This document shows, one piece after another, positions 1-8,788 of a DNA stretch of 64,000 nucleotides. The number at the start of each line of letters is the position of its first letter. Positions within the stretch are counted from its first letter, which is position 1. Source of the DNA: Orenia metallireducens (lineage in GTDB: Bacteria; Bacillota; Halanaerobiia; Halobacteroidales; Halobacteroidaceae); the NCBI RefSeq assembly GCF_003001995.1, contig NZ_PVNB01000010.1:54626-118625 (forward strand), read 5' to 3'. The notes beneath the pieces were generated by a model. It made no database searches and was not told the DNA's origin. It was given only the letters and a program-made list of their open reading frames with translations. The position numbers were made by a program, and so were the translations under genes.

Positions 1-1
1 A

Positions 2-379
2 CTTAAGAAAATCTATCAAGCTTTAAAAGCAGGCGGTATCTTTATTACTGATGTATTTAGTGATAAAAATAAAGGTAACAGTGATTTAGGTAGACATTGG
101 GAGCTTACAGATGATGGATTCTGGAATAAAAAACCTCATCTAGCATTGACAGAAACCTTCTTATATTCAGAAGATGATACCTTCCTAAATCAGACACTAG
201 TTATGACTGAAGATAAAGAGATTAGTGTTTATAGACTTTTCAATCATTGCTATACTAAAGCAACTATAACTGATGTATTAAACGAGTTTGACTTTAAAGA
301 TCATAGCTATTATTCTGATGTGACAGGAAAAGATTACTCTGAAGAATCGAAAACTTTAGCGGTAGTTACAAAGAAATAA
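2..379 (+). CDS. SAM-dependent methyltransferase, C-terminal part (cut by window edge)
   Basis: The reading frame is open from base 2, so the gene starts upstream of the window. The visible 125 residues begin with LKKIYQALKAGGIFITDVFS, the late Rossmann strand of class I methyltransferases, where a helix is followed by KxGGxxxxD. The C-terminal part is the mixed sheet typical of small-molecule methyltransferases. The SAM-binding GxGxG loop lies outside the window, so substrate and catalytic integrity cannot be judged. It is the first of several unrelated methyltransferases in this island. An internal TTG at 146 is not a credible start because the upstream sequence is clearly coding. Confidence 0.75.
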   Translation, partial: LKKIYQALKAGGIFITDVFSDKNKGNSDLGRHWELTDDGFWNKKPHLALTETFLYSEDDTFLNQTLVMTEDKEISVYRLFNHCYTKATITDVLNEFDFKDHSYYSDVTGKDYSEESKTLAVVTKK

Positions 380-413
380 TATCAACTTTGATATAAGTGG
401 TTGTAAGAAGGAA

Positions 414-462
414 GTATTAACGACACATGTTAAATAGTAAGAATTCATGATGTCGTTAATAC
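414..462. repeat. Perfect 12-bp inverted repeat in the first spacer
   Basis: GTATTAACGACA (414-425) is exactly complementary to TGTCGTTAATAC (451-462), with a 25-base interior that holds a further CATG/CATG match. No T-run follows on either strand, so an ordinary intrinsic terminator is not obvious. It could be a folded recombination site, a small RNA hairpin or a relic of a mobile element. Confidence 0.6.
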
Positions 463-557
463 CTCTTATTTAAGGGGTTAAACGAAAGATATTGTTAAGA
501 TATGAGTTATCGGAAATCGTATTTTGAAAATAAAATATTAAAAGAGGTGTACTATAT

Positions 558-1523
558 ATGAAGTTAAGGTTTGAAATGCTAAATAAGAAGCATGTAAAAG
601 TAGCAGCAGATTTGGTTATGGCTGCCTATCAAGAAGAAAATAAGTTAGTACCGTATCTTCCAATGGAGAATAATTACTTTAATATCTTTGAGGAAAAAAT
701 AAAAGATTTGTTTGTTAATGGTTCAGGTGTTGTTGCTATTTCTGGTAATAAAGTAGTGGGTTTTCTTGCTGGATATGAAATTGAGCAGTTATGGGGAAAA
801 TGTAAGGGGATTTATACTCCTTTATATGGGAATGGAGCTATTTATAAAAATCGTAGGAAAATATATCAAGAATTATATAAACATACATCAGATTTATGGG
901 TAAAAAATAACTATACCCAGCATGCAATCACCTTATATGCACAAGATAAAGAAACTATTGATACTTGGTTTTGGTTAGGCTTTGGACTTAGATGTGTTGA
1001 CGCTATTCGTGAGGTTTCTTCTATTAAGAAAATTAATCGAAATATTAGTATTAAAAAAGTTGAAGAAAATGACATATCATCTTTAGCAAATGTTCAAAAT
1101 GACCTTCATATGTATTTTAGGAACTCACCAATGTTTATGCCAGCTCAGAAAGAAGATCCCATTCAATATTTAAAGGAATGGTTAAGTAAAGATAACCATC
1201 ATTTATGGATTGCATATGATAGTGAGCAGAAAAAAGCTTTAGGATTAATGAAAATTGAGCCATCAGGTGAGAGATTTATTACTGAACATCCTAAAATGAG
1301 GAATATAACTGGTGTATATGTTGATAAGAAATATAGACAAAAAAAGATTGGTGTATCCTTGCTAGGAGCAATACAAGAATGGCTATTAGAAAATGATTAC
1401 AAGCTTTGCGGAGTAGATTATGAGTCTTTCAATATTTTAGGAAGTAATTTTTGGAATAAGTATTTTACTCCTTATACTTATAGTTTAGTAAGGCGTATAG
1501 ATGAAAGAATTTTAGAGTTATAA
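558..1523 (+). CDS. Tandem GNAT-fold acetyltransferase (two domains)
   Basis: The 321-residue protein has the size and layout of two GNAT domains in a row. The first half carries a degenerate acetyl-CoA domain (GVVAISGNKVVGFLAGY, about residues 57-73). The second half has the clear motif A, VYVDKKYRQKKIGVSLL, around residues 255-271, where the R-x-x-x-x-G/S loop binds acetyl-CoA pyrophosphate. The ATG at 558 follows AAAGAGGTG at a good distance. Such proteins acetylate amines on antibiotics, polyamines or proteins; the substrate cannot be read from sequence. It stands alone, with no operon partner, between a hairpin-bearing spacer and gene remnants. Confidence 0.8.
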   Translation: MKLRFEMLNKKHVKVAADLVMAAYQEENKLVPYLPMENNYFNIFEEKIKDLFVNGSGVVAISGNKVVGFLAGYEIEQLWGKCKGIYTPLYGNGAIYKNRRKIYQELYKHTSDLWVKNNYTQHAITLYAQDKETIDTWFWLGFGLRCVDAIREVSSIKKINRNISIKKVEENDISSLANVQNDLHMYFRNSPMFMPAQKEDPIQYLKEWLSKDNHHLWIAYDSEQKKALGLMKIEPSGERFITEHPKMRNITGVYVDKKYRQKKIGVSLLGAIQEWLLENDYKLCGVDYESFNILGSNFWNKYFTPYTYSLVRRIDERILEL

Positions 1524-1590
1524 TATAACTTGAGGTGTTATGGGACTTCCGATAACAGGTCGTTAGTGACGTTCAGCTTGGCGGTTAGAA

Positions 1591-1701
1591 ATGGGGCAAG
1601 AGGTGACTTATGAAATTAAGCAGTTAGAAGGTTATAAATTATATTATAAGGTATCTGATAAAGGTGATCCATTGATACTAATTCATAGGAGTTCGGTATA
1701 A
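1591..1701 (+). pseudogene. Alpha/beta-hydrolase N-terminal stump
   Basis: A 36-codon frame ends in GYKLYYKVSDKGDPLILIHR, the start of an alpha/beta hydrolase (the G-x-P-L-x-x-x-H-G strand of the oxyanion region), and then stops. The catalytic GxSxG, acid and histidine are absent. No downstream frame continues the fold, so this is a remnant left by deletion. Upstream, TGTTAT and ATAACA (about 1537-1557) form a small hairpin. Confidence 0.55.
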
Positions 1702-2128
1702 AATTGAATATGATAAGTGGTTAATAGTTATTTTAGGTAATTCTGATTATAAAACAGAAGAAAATAAAGATCAATAAAAACAATAATATAATTAATAAAT
1801 AATTAAAGATATTTTTGGTGATAGAAAGAAAATAATAGAAAATGTTTTTGGTAAGGCTGTAAACGATGTGAAAGAGATCCATACTTTATCTGAGATTATC
1901 GACATGCTATTTAGATGATAAATAGATCTTACAGTAGAGATATTAGTTGCTGAAAATACAAATAACTTTATTAATCATATGAAGTATATTCATGGATAGC
2001 TTGTTTATATATTGATAAGAAATAAAGAGGTGATATAGATAATGTAAAAAAACATCTCCTGTAGTTAATGTTAGAAATAACAGTTTAGGTTAAATATAAT
2101 AAAATATATTTTTGGAAAGGAGAACTAT
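1702..2128. other. Spacer with decayed coding scraps, no intact gene
   Basis: Short + strand frames with coding-like composition are broken by multiple stops; one reads DRKKIIENVFGKAVNDVKEI around 1820-1880. I do not recognise the parent gene. No terminator or strong promoter stands out except the ribosome site for the following gene at about 2116. Confidence 0.4.
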
Positions 2129-2872
2129 ATGAACTTAGATTTATCATTTATTAAAAGTGCTGTTAAATTTAGTAAAAAGATTTTTGTTTTAATTTTGAGC
2201 TACATATTAATTAATATTGTCAACGATTGGGGGGATTTTTTAAAGTATAATAACTATAAATTTGAATTTATCTTAATAGGTTTATTCAATATAATAATTA
2301 TTATTTTCTTTTATCCTGGCATGTATTATTTAATTAAGGAAAAATTATATGGAAATCTTATAAACATAAAAGTATTTTTAAGAGGGGTAAAAAAATATTA
2401 TAAGAGATTATTGTTAGTGAGTTTAGTTCTTGGAATAATAGGAACAGTAATATATTTTCCTATAATGTTAATAACATATAAAAATAATCAAATTGTGGGT
2501 GAAATCTTTAAAGCTATTTTTTTCACTCTGTTCACATATTTTACTGCGTTTGCGGCTCCTATTATAATTCTTGAGAATTATAATAGTTGGGACTCAATAG
2601 TATATACATTTAGATATTCTATAAAAGAAATTAGAAATAATCTACAAATATTTCTAATAATTATTTTAAAATATATTATCACATCATTACTTACTTTGAT
2701 ATCTTTTAACTTTGCTTATAGCTCTTATCGGTACTGGGTATTAAGCTTTATAAAAGATGGGGTTGATTCTTATTTTAATATATTAATATTCATAATTGCG
2801 TTATTGATGTTAAAAGAAAATTTAATAAGAACAGATTCAATAGCTGATAATAAAACGCCGTCCTTCAAATAA
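2129..2872 (+). CDS. Hypothetical integral membrane protein
   Basis: A 247-residue, very hydrophobic protein with about six predicted membrane segments, roughly at residues 15-35, 45-70, 95-115, 125-150, 175-200 and 210-230. Basic loops between them carry Lys/Arg-rich turns. The start follows a clear GGAAAGGAG site. I see no catalytic motif and no recognised transporter signature. The layout resembles small glycerophosphoryl-diester-associated or YesL/DUF-type membrane proteins, but I cannot name a family. Neighbouring spacers contain only gene debris, so context gives no function. Confidence 0.6.
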   Translation: MNLDLSFIKSAVKFSKKIFVLILSYILINIVNDWGDFLKYNNYKFEFILIGLFNIIIIIFFYPGMYYLIKEKLYGNLINIKVFLRGVKKYYKRLLLVSLVLGIIGTVIYFPIMLITYKNNQIVGEIFKAIFFTLFTYFTAFAAPIIILENYNSWDSIVYTFRYSIKEIRNNLQIFLIIILKYIITSLLTLISFNFAYSSYRYWVLSFIKDGVDSYFNILIFIIALLMLKENLIRTDSIADNKTPSFK

Positions 2873-3162
2873 TAGCGATAAGCTATATCTTAATAAAGTT
2901 AACAGTACAATTTTCAAAGTTAAGATACTGGTTTCTTGAAATACAATAATTAAATTAAAAGAATGGCTTTTATATTGGCTGAAATAAGATCATATTTAAA
3001 ACTTATGTTAGAAATAATAATTTAGAAAGTAAAAGAAAATAGGATTAATTATAGTCAATGTAAAAGAATTTTCTGTATGTTTACAGGTATTGCAATTGTG
3101 ATTGAGTATAGTAGAATAATTAAGGCTCTGGATATGAGAGTATTTAAAGGTCTCTTTATCGG
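2873..3162. other. Spacer with a GNAT gene scrap
   Basis: Bases around 3051-3075 read ATAGTCAATGTAAAAGAATT and on to TTCTG. They are identical over 25 bases to the first codons of the acetyltransferase at 21462 (IVNVKEFS). The frame then collapses into stops. This is the 5' end of a deleted paralogue. Nothing else is recognisable. Confidence 0.5.
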
Positions 3163-3984
3163 TTGCTAAGAACCTTTCAGTCTTTGAAGGAAATTCCAGA
3201 TTTTATGAGTGACTTTCGTCTTACATATCATCTTGGTGGATTATATTATCTAAATTCAGACAAAGATTTAAAAGCATACAATGATCTCTTGCAAGAAGCT
3301 TTAGATATTGCTGCTAGCTCTGGAATAGAAGATGTATCAATTCACCCGCCCTTTATTGGTGAAGATATAAGTCTAAGAGATCTATCTAGAGAATACTTTA
3401 AAGAAATAATTAAAGAGTGGTTGCTAAAATATAAGAATGAAGGTATAGGTTTATCCCTTGAAACTCATGTTTCAGCAGAATATTTTATCTTTAATGGTCT
3501 TGAAGATTATGCTGAGCATAGCTGGCATGTCTGTTTATCTGCTTTAATGCTAAAAGATTATGCTGATGAAAAGATTAATATTGATAAAGTTATTAAAATG
3601 CTACTTATCCATGATCTAGGCGAGATTGATTCATGAGATACTATTATATATGAAAGTGAAAAGACAGAATTGAAAGAGAACGAGGCTGATGGGGTTAGAC
3701 GTTTATTAGGTATTCTACCTGAGGGTAAGACAGAGGAATATATGGAGCTATGGTATGAATTTGAAGCAGGAAAAACAGCCGACTCAAAATTTGCAAAAGC
3801 TATTGACCGTATCCCACCATTGTTCCATAACCTATACGGAGAAGGACATAGTTGGAAGGAAAATAAGATATCCAAAGAAAAAGTTTTTTCATTAAATAGC
3901 CGTATAAGTGAAGGAAGTCAGAAATTATGGCAAGCAATAGAAGCTAAGTTGAATGAAGCTGTTTCTAATGGAATTCTTAAGTAG
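3163..3984 (+). pseudogene. Chimeric TIM-barrel/HD-phosphohydrolase remnant with in-frame TGA
   Basis: Two unrelated folds are joined in one frame. Residues 1 to about 114 are an internal piece of a xylose-isomerase-like TIM barrel (RLTYHLGGLYYL, VSIHPPFIGE, LSLETHVSAEYFIFNG). From about base 3508 the sequence is an HD-domain phosphohydrolase of the YfbR/HDDC2 kind (EHSWHVCLSALML, LLIHDLGEID). At 3634-3636 the codon after EIDS is TGA, where family members have Gly (GGA would be one base away). The same frame continues with DTIIYESEKTE to residue 273. The metal-binding HD pair is intact, but the stop falls inside the core. The result is best read as a deletion fusion followed by a nonsense mutation. 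Confidence 0.75.
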
Positions 3985-4074
3985 GTTTTCTATTTTCCTT
4001 TTGATATCAATAAACTAGAGTTCTAATAATGATGGTCTGATTCAATACATTTATAAATAATGGGAGGAATTATT

Positions 4075-4866
4075 ATGAATTATATTACTAAGAACAAAGA
4101 AGCTTGGGAGGAAGCCTTTGAGCGGGCAACAGCTTGGGGTAATGATATAGAAAAACGCTTAGCTAAAGAGGAATATCCTTTTATTGAGAAGGTTTTAGTT
4201 GATGAGTTAGTAAATTATGACTTTACTGACAAGAAAATTGCTCAATTTTGTTGTAACAATGGTAGGGAACTCTTATCAATTATGAATTTTGGTGCTGATA
4301 GCGAGGTTGGTTTTGATATTGCAGAAAATATGGTGGATTTTGCTAATCAAACAGCTCAAAACTTAGGGATTAATTGCAGCTTTGTGGCTACTAATATTCT
4401 GGAAATAGATCAAAAGTATTATAATAGCTTTGATTATATTTTTATCACAATTGGAGCATTGACCTGGTTTGAAGATTTATTACCCTTTTTTAGGAAAGTA
4501 TCACAATGTCTAAAGGAAGGTGGTAGATTGATAATTAACGAATGCCATCCAGTAACTAATATGCTAGGAGCAAATGGAGAAGAGCAATATGATCAAGAAA
4601 CACCTAATATATTGATTTATTCCTACTTTAAAGATAATGCTTGGATTGAAAATGATGGTATGGGTTATATGAATGGAGAGAATTATGAATCAAAGACCTT
4701 CTATAGCTATTCCCATACCTTTACAGAGATAATAAATGCAATCTGTCAAAATGGGATGAGTATCAATAAATTAATGGAATTTGATTATGATATTTCTGAA
4801 ATGTTTAGCAACTTAAACAATAGAGGAATACCATTAAGCTATATTTTGATTAGCCAAAAAGTTTGA
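4075..4866 (+). CDS. Class I SAM-dependent methyltransferase
   Basis: The 263-residue protein has motif I at about residue 55 (KIAQFCCNNGRELLSIMNFG) and the acidic ribose-binding end of strand 2 (VGFDIAENMVDFA). Strand 4 is FDYIFITIGALTW and the post-motif helix is CLKEGGRLIINE. Motif I is CNNGRE rather than the usual GCGTG, as in one subgroup of Methyltransf_11/25 proteins. The start chosen is the ATG at 4075, because GGGAGGA lies 8 bases before it; the in-frame ATG at 4060 overlaps that ribosome site. The substrate is unknown. It is followed by hairpins at 4873-4916. Confidence 0.8.
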   Translation: MNYITKNKEAWEEAFERATAWGNDIEKRLAKEEYPFIEKVLVDELVNYDFTDKKIAQFCCNNGRELLSIMNFGADSEVGFDIAENMVDFANQTAQNLGINCSFVATNILEIDQKYYNSFDYIFITIGALTWFEDLLPFFRKVSQCLKEGGRLIINECHPVTNMLGANGEEQYDQETPNILIYSYFKDNAWIENDGMGYMNGENYESKTFYSYSHTFTEIINAICQNGMSINKLMEFDYDISEMFSNLNNRGIPLSYILISQKV

Positions 4867-4872
4867 TTTTTT

Positions 4873-4916
4873 GGTTACTTTTTCATCAAGGAAAAAGGTA
4901 ACTCGCCATTCAGGCG
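4873..4916. repeat. Two adjacent hairpins downstream of the methyltransferase gene
   Basis: GGTTACTTTTTC pairs with GAAAAAGGTAAC (one bulge, loop of six), followed at once by CGCC-ATTCA-GGCG. A T-run precedes rather than follows the first stem on the + strand, so on the minus strand it would look like a terminator. The unit resembles intergenic hairpin repeats scattered through clostridial genomes. Confidence 0.5.
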
Positions 4917-5068
4917 AAACCTGGACTAAGATAAAGTAAAATTTTTAATAAAAACTTAAAACTAAGATGTTATTAGAAAGATAAAAAGAAAGCTATATAT
5001 TCACTGATCTATCTTATAATATTAGAGAGAAAAATATAATAACAGTACCTAAAAAGGTTGTGATTTAA

Positions 5069-6979
5069 ATGATAACATTATCTAAAGTAAATAAAAATTA
5101 TGGTTTTGAAGCAGTCTTAGAGAATTTTTCAATGACGATAAATAGCGGTGAAAAAGTCGGTTTAATTGGTGCCAATGGCTCAGGAAAATCGACGGTTTTT
5201 AAGCTATTGGCAGGAATTGAAAGTCCAGATCAAGGTATGATAGCCATTAGTCAAGGACTAAAGGTAGGCTATATGAATCAGATGATAGACTATAAAGAAC
5301 AAGAGACTGTTGAAGAAAGATTGTTAGTTAATTTTGATTATTTACAGCAGTTAGAGGAGAGATTAAGAGAATTGGAAGTAACGATGAAAAACTTAACTAA
5401 CAATCAGCTAGAGAAGAAGCTCAAGGAGTATTCTAAATTATCTACTAAGTATGAAGTATCAGGAGGCTATACTTATCAAAGTCAGATTGATCAAGTAGTT
5501 CAGGGGCTAGGTTTAGATTCTTTAAAAGGTAACTTGATTTCAGAGCTAAGTGGTGGAGAACGGGCAAGGGTACAGATAGCAGAATTGCTCTTAACAGAAC
5601 CTGATATCCTACTTTTAGATGAGCCTACTAATCACCTTGATTTTAAGGCTATTAATTGGCTAGAAGAGTATATCAACAATTATAGCGGGACAGTAATTAT
5701 TATCTCCCATGATCGTTATTTTCTCGATAAGACTATTGATCGGATTATAGAAATCAAACATGGTCAAGCAGAAGAGTATGCTGGGAATTATTCTTATTAT
5801 TTAACGGAACGAAAAAAGCGTTATCAGTTAGCACTTAAGCAATATAATAATCAACAGAAAGAGATTAAAAGGAAAGAAGAGACAATTAAACAGTTACGAA
5901 ATTGGGGTAAGCAGAGTGATAATGAGAAATTCTATAAACGGGCAGCTAGTATGGAGAAACAATTAGCTAAGATAGATAAATTAGATAACCCAGATTTAGG
6001 TGATTCTGATTTTAATCTTGATTTTGCTGCTGATAGAAGTGGTCAGGAAGTAGTTGTTTTAGATCAGGTTTCTAAAACCTTTGGGGACAAGCTCCTATTT
6101 AAAAATATAGATTTAAAGATATTTTATGGACAAAAAGTAGGGTTAATTGGTCCTAATGGCTCTGGCAAGACTACCTTGCTCAGACTTTTATTAGATGAAG
6201 AAGTTGCTGATAAAGGTAATATTAAGCTAGGAGCTAATGTTAAGATCGGTTATCTATCTCAACACCAAGAGCTAGAAAATCAAGACTTGACTTTATTAGA
6301 AGCCTTTAGAGCTGATGCTCCACCGATGTATGAATCTAAAGCGAGAACTATTCTAGCTAGCTATGGTTTCAAGGGAGATAATGTCTTTAGATATATTAAA
6401 GAGTTAAGCGGTGGCGAACGGGTACGCTTCCATCTGTTGAAGATGATGCATAGTGAGATAAACTTCTTAATTTTAGATGAACCTACTAACCATTTAGATA
6501 TCAAATCGATTGAGATTTTAGAAGAGACTTTGGCAGATTATCAAGGTACATTATTAGTAGTTTCCCATGATCGCTATTTTCTAAATAAAACTATAGATAG
6601 CTTGTATGTAGTAGAGACTAAAGATGTGAAGCATTATGCTGGAAATTATGATTATTACCAGCAAAAAATAAAGTTAGAAAAAGCTAGACAGTTCAGAGAG
6701 AAAGAAAATAGTAAGAAGAATAGTAATAAAAAGGTACAAATTAAATCTCAAACCAGTTCTAGTAATAGCTTAAAGAAAAAGCTGGAAGCTATAGAGAGTC
6801 AAATATTGGAGTTGGAAGTTAAGCTAGAAGAGAATAATCAATTGATGATGGAGCCACAGAATTTGAATGATTATGAATATTTGAATCAGCTAAAAGATGA
6901 TAATGAAAATATTCACTTGAAATTAGAAGCTTTAATCAACAGTTGGGAAGATATTAGCTTAGAAATTGAGAAGGTATAA
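5069..6979 (+). CDS. ABC-F family ATPase (ribosome-associated, possible antibiotic-resistance type)
   Basis: A 636-residue protein with two ABC ATPase domains and no membrane segment. Walker A motifs are GANGSGKST (34-42) and GPNGSGKTT (about 360). Signatures are LSGGERARV (about 160) and LSGGERVRF (about 445). Walker B/D-loops are LLLDEPTNHLD and LILDEPTNHLD, each with catalytic Glu. Between the domains lies the charged ABC-F linker (about 245-310). The C-terminus (about 560-630) is a Lys/Glu-rich coiled coil. ABC-F proteins enter the ribosomal E site and rescue stalled or drug-bound ribosomes. Its place among resistance-type genes suggests drug protection, but Uup/YkpA-like housekeeping members look similar. 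Confidence 0.88.
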   Translation: MITLSKVNKNYGFEAVLENFSMTINSGEKVGLIGANGSGKSTVFKLLAGIESPDQGMIAISQGLKVGYMNQMIDYKEQETVEERLLVNFDYLQQLEERLRELEVTMKNLTNNQLEKKLKEYSKLSTKYEVSGGYTYQSQIDQVVQGLGLDSLKGNLISELSGGERARVQIAELLLTEPDILLLDEPTNHLDFKAINWLEEYINNYSGTVIIISHDRYFLDKTIDRIIEIKHGQAEEYAGNYSYYLTERKKRYQLALKQYNNQQKEIKRKEETIKQLRNWGKQSDNEKFYKRAASMEKQLAKIDKLDNPDLGDSDFNLDFAADRSGQEVVVLDQVSKTFGDKLLFKNIDLKIFYGQKVGLIGPNGSGKTTLLRLLLDEEVADKGNIKLGANVKIGYLSQHQELENQDLTLLEAFRADAPPMYESKARTILASYGFKGDNVFRYIKELSGGERVRFHLLKMMHSEINFLILDEPTNHLDIKSIEILEETLADYQGTLLVVSHDRYFLNKTIDSLYVVETKDVKHYAGNYDYYQQKIKLEKARQFREKENSKKNSNKKVQIKSQTSSSNSLKKKLEAIESQILELEVKLEENNQLMMEPQNLNDYEYLNQLKDDNENIHLKLEALINSWEDISLEIEKV

Positions 6980-7121
6980 GTTATAGGTTATCTTTTAGAG
7001 AAGAGTCTTTAGAACAGAGTTTACTGTTTTTAAAGCTAAGGTTAGTCAATTGAAAGTGAATATAAAAGAGTAGTTATTATAAAAAAGTAGTTATTATAAA
7101 AAATATATTGGAGGAATTAAT

Positions 7122-7667
7122 TTGAAGACAATCAATTATGAAAAATTAACAAAAGATGAAGTAGAATTATCATTATTTTCAAACTTTAATCGCTATCAAG
7201 ATGTAAAGAAATGCTGGCGCAAAGAAAATGGAGACTTGATATTGAAAGAAATTTCTTTCACTGAACAGTGGGGTCCTAATGAGTATAAACATCTTGTTAA
7301 CTGCCTTAAGAATACTATAGAAACAGGTGGGACAGTATTTAGTGTATTTGAAAATAATGGCAACAGCCTTGTTGGATTTGCATCTTTAGAAAATCAACTT
7401 TTTGGAACTGCAAATCAATATTTGCAACTTTCAAGTATTCACATCTCTTATAAAAATCGTGGGATGGGAATAGGAAAGAGGTTATTTTCTCTTGTTTGTG
7501 AGCAGGCAATAGAAATGGGTGCAAAAAAGTTATATATTTCTGCACATTCATCACAAGAGACACAGGCTTTTTATAAAGCTGTGGGCTGTGTAGAAGCGAT
7601 AGAGCATAATGAAGCATTAGTTGCTAAAGAACCATATGATTGTCAATTAGAATATAGATTATTCTAG
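7122..7667 (+). CDS. GNAT-family N-acetyltransferase
   Basis: The 181-residue protein has the GNAT core in its second half. HISYKNRGMGIGKRLFSLVC (about 109-128) is motif A with the R/Q-x-x-G-x-G/A acetyl-CoA loop, followed by AKKLYISAHSSQETQAFYKA, the motif B helix with the Tyr/Phe general acid. The N-terminal 60 residues vary, as expected for substrate recognition. The start is TTG at 7122, supported by TTGGAGGAA 8 bases upstream. It is a single-gene unit in the accessory run, with no partner to suggest the acetyl acceptor. Confidence 0.85.
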   Translation: MKTINYEKLTKDEVELSLFSNFNRYQDVKKCWRKENGDLILKEISFTEQWGPNEYKHLVNCLKNTIETGGTVFSVFENNGNSLVGFASLENQLFGTANQYLQLSSIHISYKNRGMGIGKRLFSLVCEQAIEMGAKKLYISAHSSQETQAFYKAVGCVEAIEHNEALVAKEPYDCQLEYRLF

Positions 7668-8025
7668 TTAAAAGAAATTATATTTGGTAATAGATGTTGA
7701 TAGCTGGAAACAGCAGGTTAAGTACATCTCAGTAATGATGAGATTGTAAGGAATAGATTTTATATTTCAGCAGAATAATTTTTCAATCAAAAGATTAAAA
7801 TGAAAGGAATTTGGTTCAATAGAGACCAGAAGCAAAACTATTGGGAAGATATAAAAGAGATTGATAGTTTAGAGAAGATAAAAGAGATCTTCTTTTAATA
7901 ATGGTCTTATTTATGTTGCTAGGTATAATCAGAAGGTCTTAAAGTGGCTATATGGAAATCAGGAATTGATCAAGAGTGCTCTTAGGTGTTTAGAATAATA
8001 AAATCAAAAGAGGATAAGAAAAAAA
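7668..8025. other. Spacer with short decayed frames
   Basis: A 32-codon + strand frame at 7800-7898 (MKGIWFNRDQKQNYWEDIKE...) stops; a coding-like stretch (GLIYVARYNQKVLKWLYGNQ) follows in another frame to about 7995. They look like one frameshifted, truncated gene that I cannot identify. There is no ribosome site worth noting for either piece. Confidence 0.4.
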
Positions 8026-8270
8026 TACATTAGTTTACACAAATCATAACTAAAACCTTGAAATATAGTTAATGGTGAATATATACTATATATAATAGCA
8101 TTGGATAAAGATGTAGAATAATCTAATTAAAAGGAGTTGATAACTATGATTTAGCCATAAATACTTCCTGACCTAATCGCTTAGAAATTAATATATTGTC
8201 ACGACCTATCTGAAGGTAGATATAAATAATAAATTTAGTGTAACTAGATTTAAATTAGAGAGGGGATAAG
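8026..8270 (+). promoter_or_regulatory. Leader module, degenerate copy (sister of the one at 21130-21461)
   Basis: The region is homologous to that upstream of the acetyltransferase at 21462. Shared landmarks are CATTAGTTTACACAAA, a promoter, a ribosome site with ATGATTTA (8146), TTAGAAATTAATA, and CACGACCTATCTGAAGGTAG. Here the peptide frame opens with ATG ATT TAG and is interrupted several times, although the closing codons still spell HDLSEGRY. The terminator hairpin of the sister copy is missing, so any attenuation should be lost and the downstream GNAT gene expressed constitutively. Confidence 0.6.
8057..8086 (+). promoter_or_regulatory. Sigma-A-type promoter for the GNAT gene at 8271
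   Basis: TTGAAA (8057-8062) and TATACT (8081-8086) are separated by 18 bases. The sister promoter at 21161 has TTGACA-17-TATACT, so the pair supports each other. Confidence 0.65.
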
Positions 8271-8732
8271 ATGAAGATTAGAAGAGCACAGATAAATGAT
8301 TTAAAGGTGATTAAAGAATTATATTGGCTGTTAGACGGTGATGCAGTATATTATCAACCAGAACATTTTATTAGAACTCAAAGACCTGATGATTTTATCC
8401 TTGACAGTATCAAGAGTGAGAAAGCAGATTTTTTATTAGTGGAAGAAGACAATAGAACTATCGGTTTTGCTTTACTAAGAGATAATCAAACCGCAAAGAT
8501 CAGCTGTTTACAAGAGCATAGATATCTCCAGGTCGATGATTTGGTAATTGCAAAAGAGTATCGGGATCAAGGCTATGGTTCTAAGTTGTTAGCAGCAGCT
8601 AAAAGTTGGGGTCAGGATAGAAATTTAGAGTTCTTAAGGTTATCTGTTTTTTCTAAAAATGAAGGAGGAATTAGATTTTATGAGCGCCATGGATTGCAAG
8701 AGAGAATGATAAAGATGGAGTGTGAATTGTAA
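8271..8732 (+). CDS. GNAT-family N-acetyltransferase
   Basis: A compact 153-residue single-domain GNAT protein. The acetyl-CoA motif is VDDLVIAKEYRDQGYGSKLL (about 92-111), with R-D-Q-G-Y-G as the pyrophosphate loop. LRLSVFSKNEGGIRFYERHG (about 125-144) is motif B, ending in the FYxxxG signature. The ATG at 8271 follows GAGAGGGG. It sits behind the degenerate leader module, which implies that its regulation once resembled that of the GNAT gene at 21462. The two proteins are not close in sequence, so the leader travelled independently of the coding region or one gene was replaced. Confidence 0.85.
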   Translation: MKIRRAQINDLKVIKELYWLLDGDAVYYQPEHFIRTQRPDDFILDSIKSEKADFLLVEEDNRTIGFALLRDNQTAKISCLQEHRYLQVDDLVIAKEYRDQGYGSKLLAAAKSWGQDRNLEFLRLSVFSKNEGGIRFYERHGLQERMIKMECEL

Positions 8733-8788
8733 AAGCTTTAGATAATATTTGTTGCTATAAATTGACTTTATTTAATGAGGTGAATCAA

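Noticed and set aside
3558..3875. 105-codon minus-strand frame across the HD remnant
   Set aside because: It is the mirror of the HD-domain coding frame; the + strand matches a known family through the same bases.
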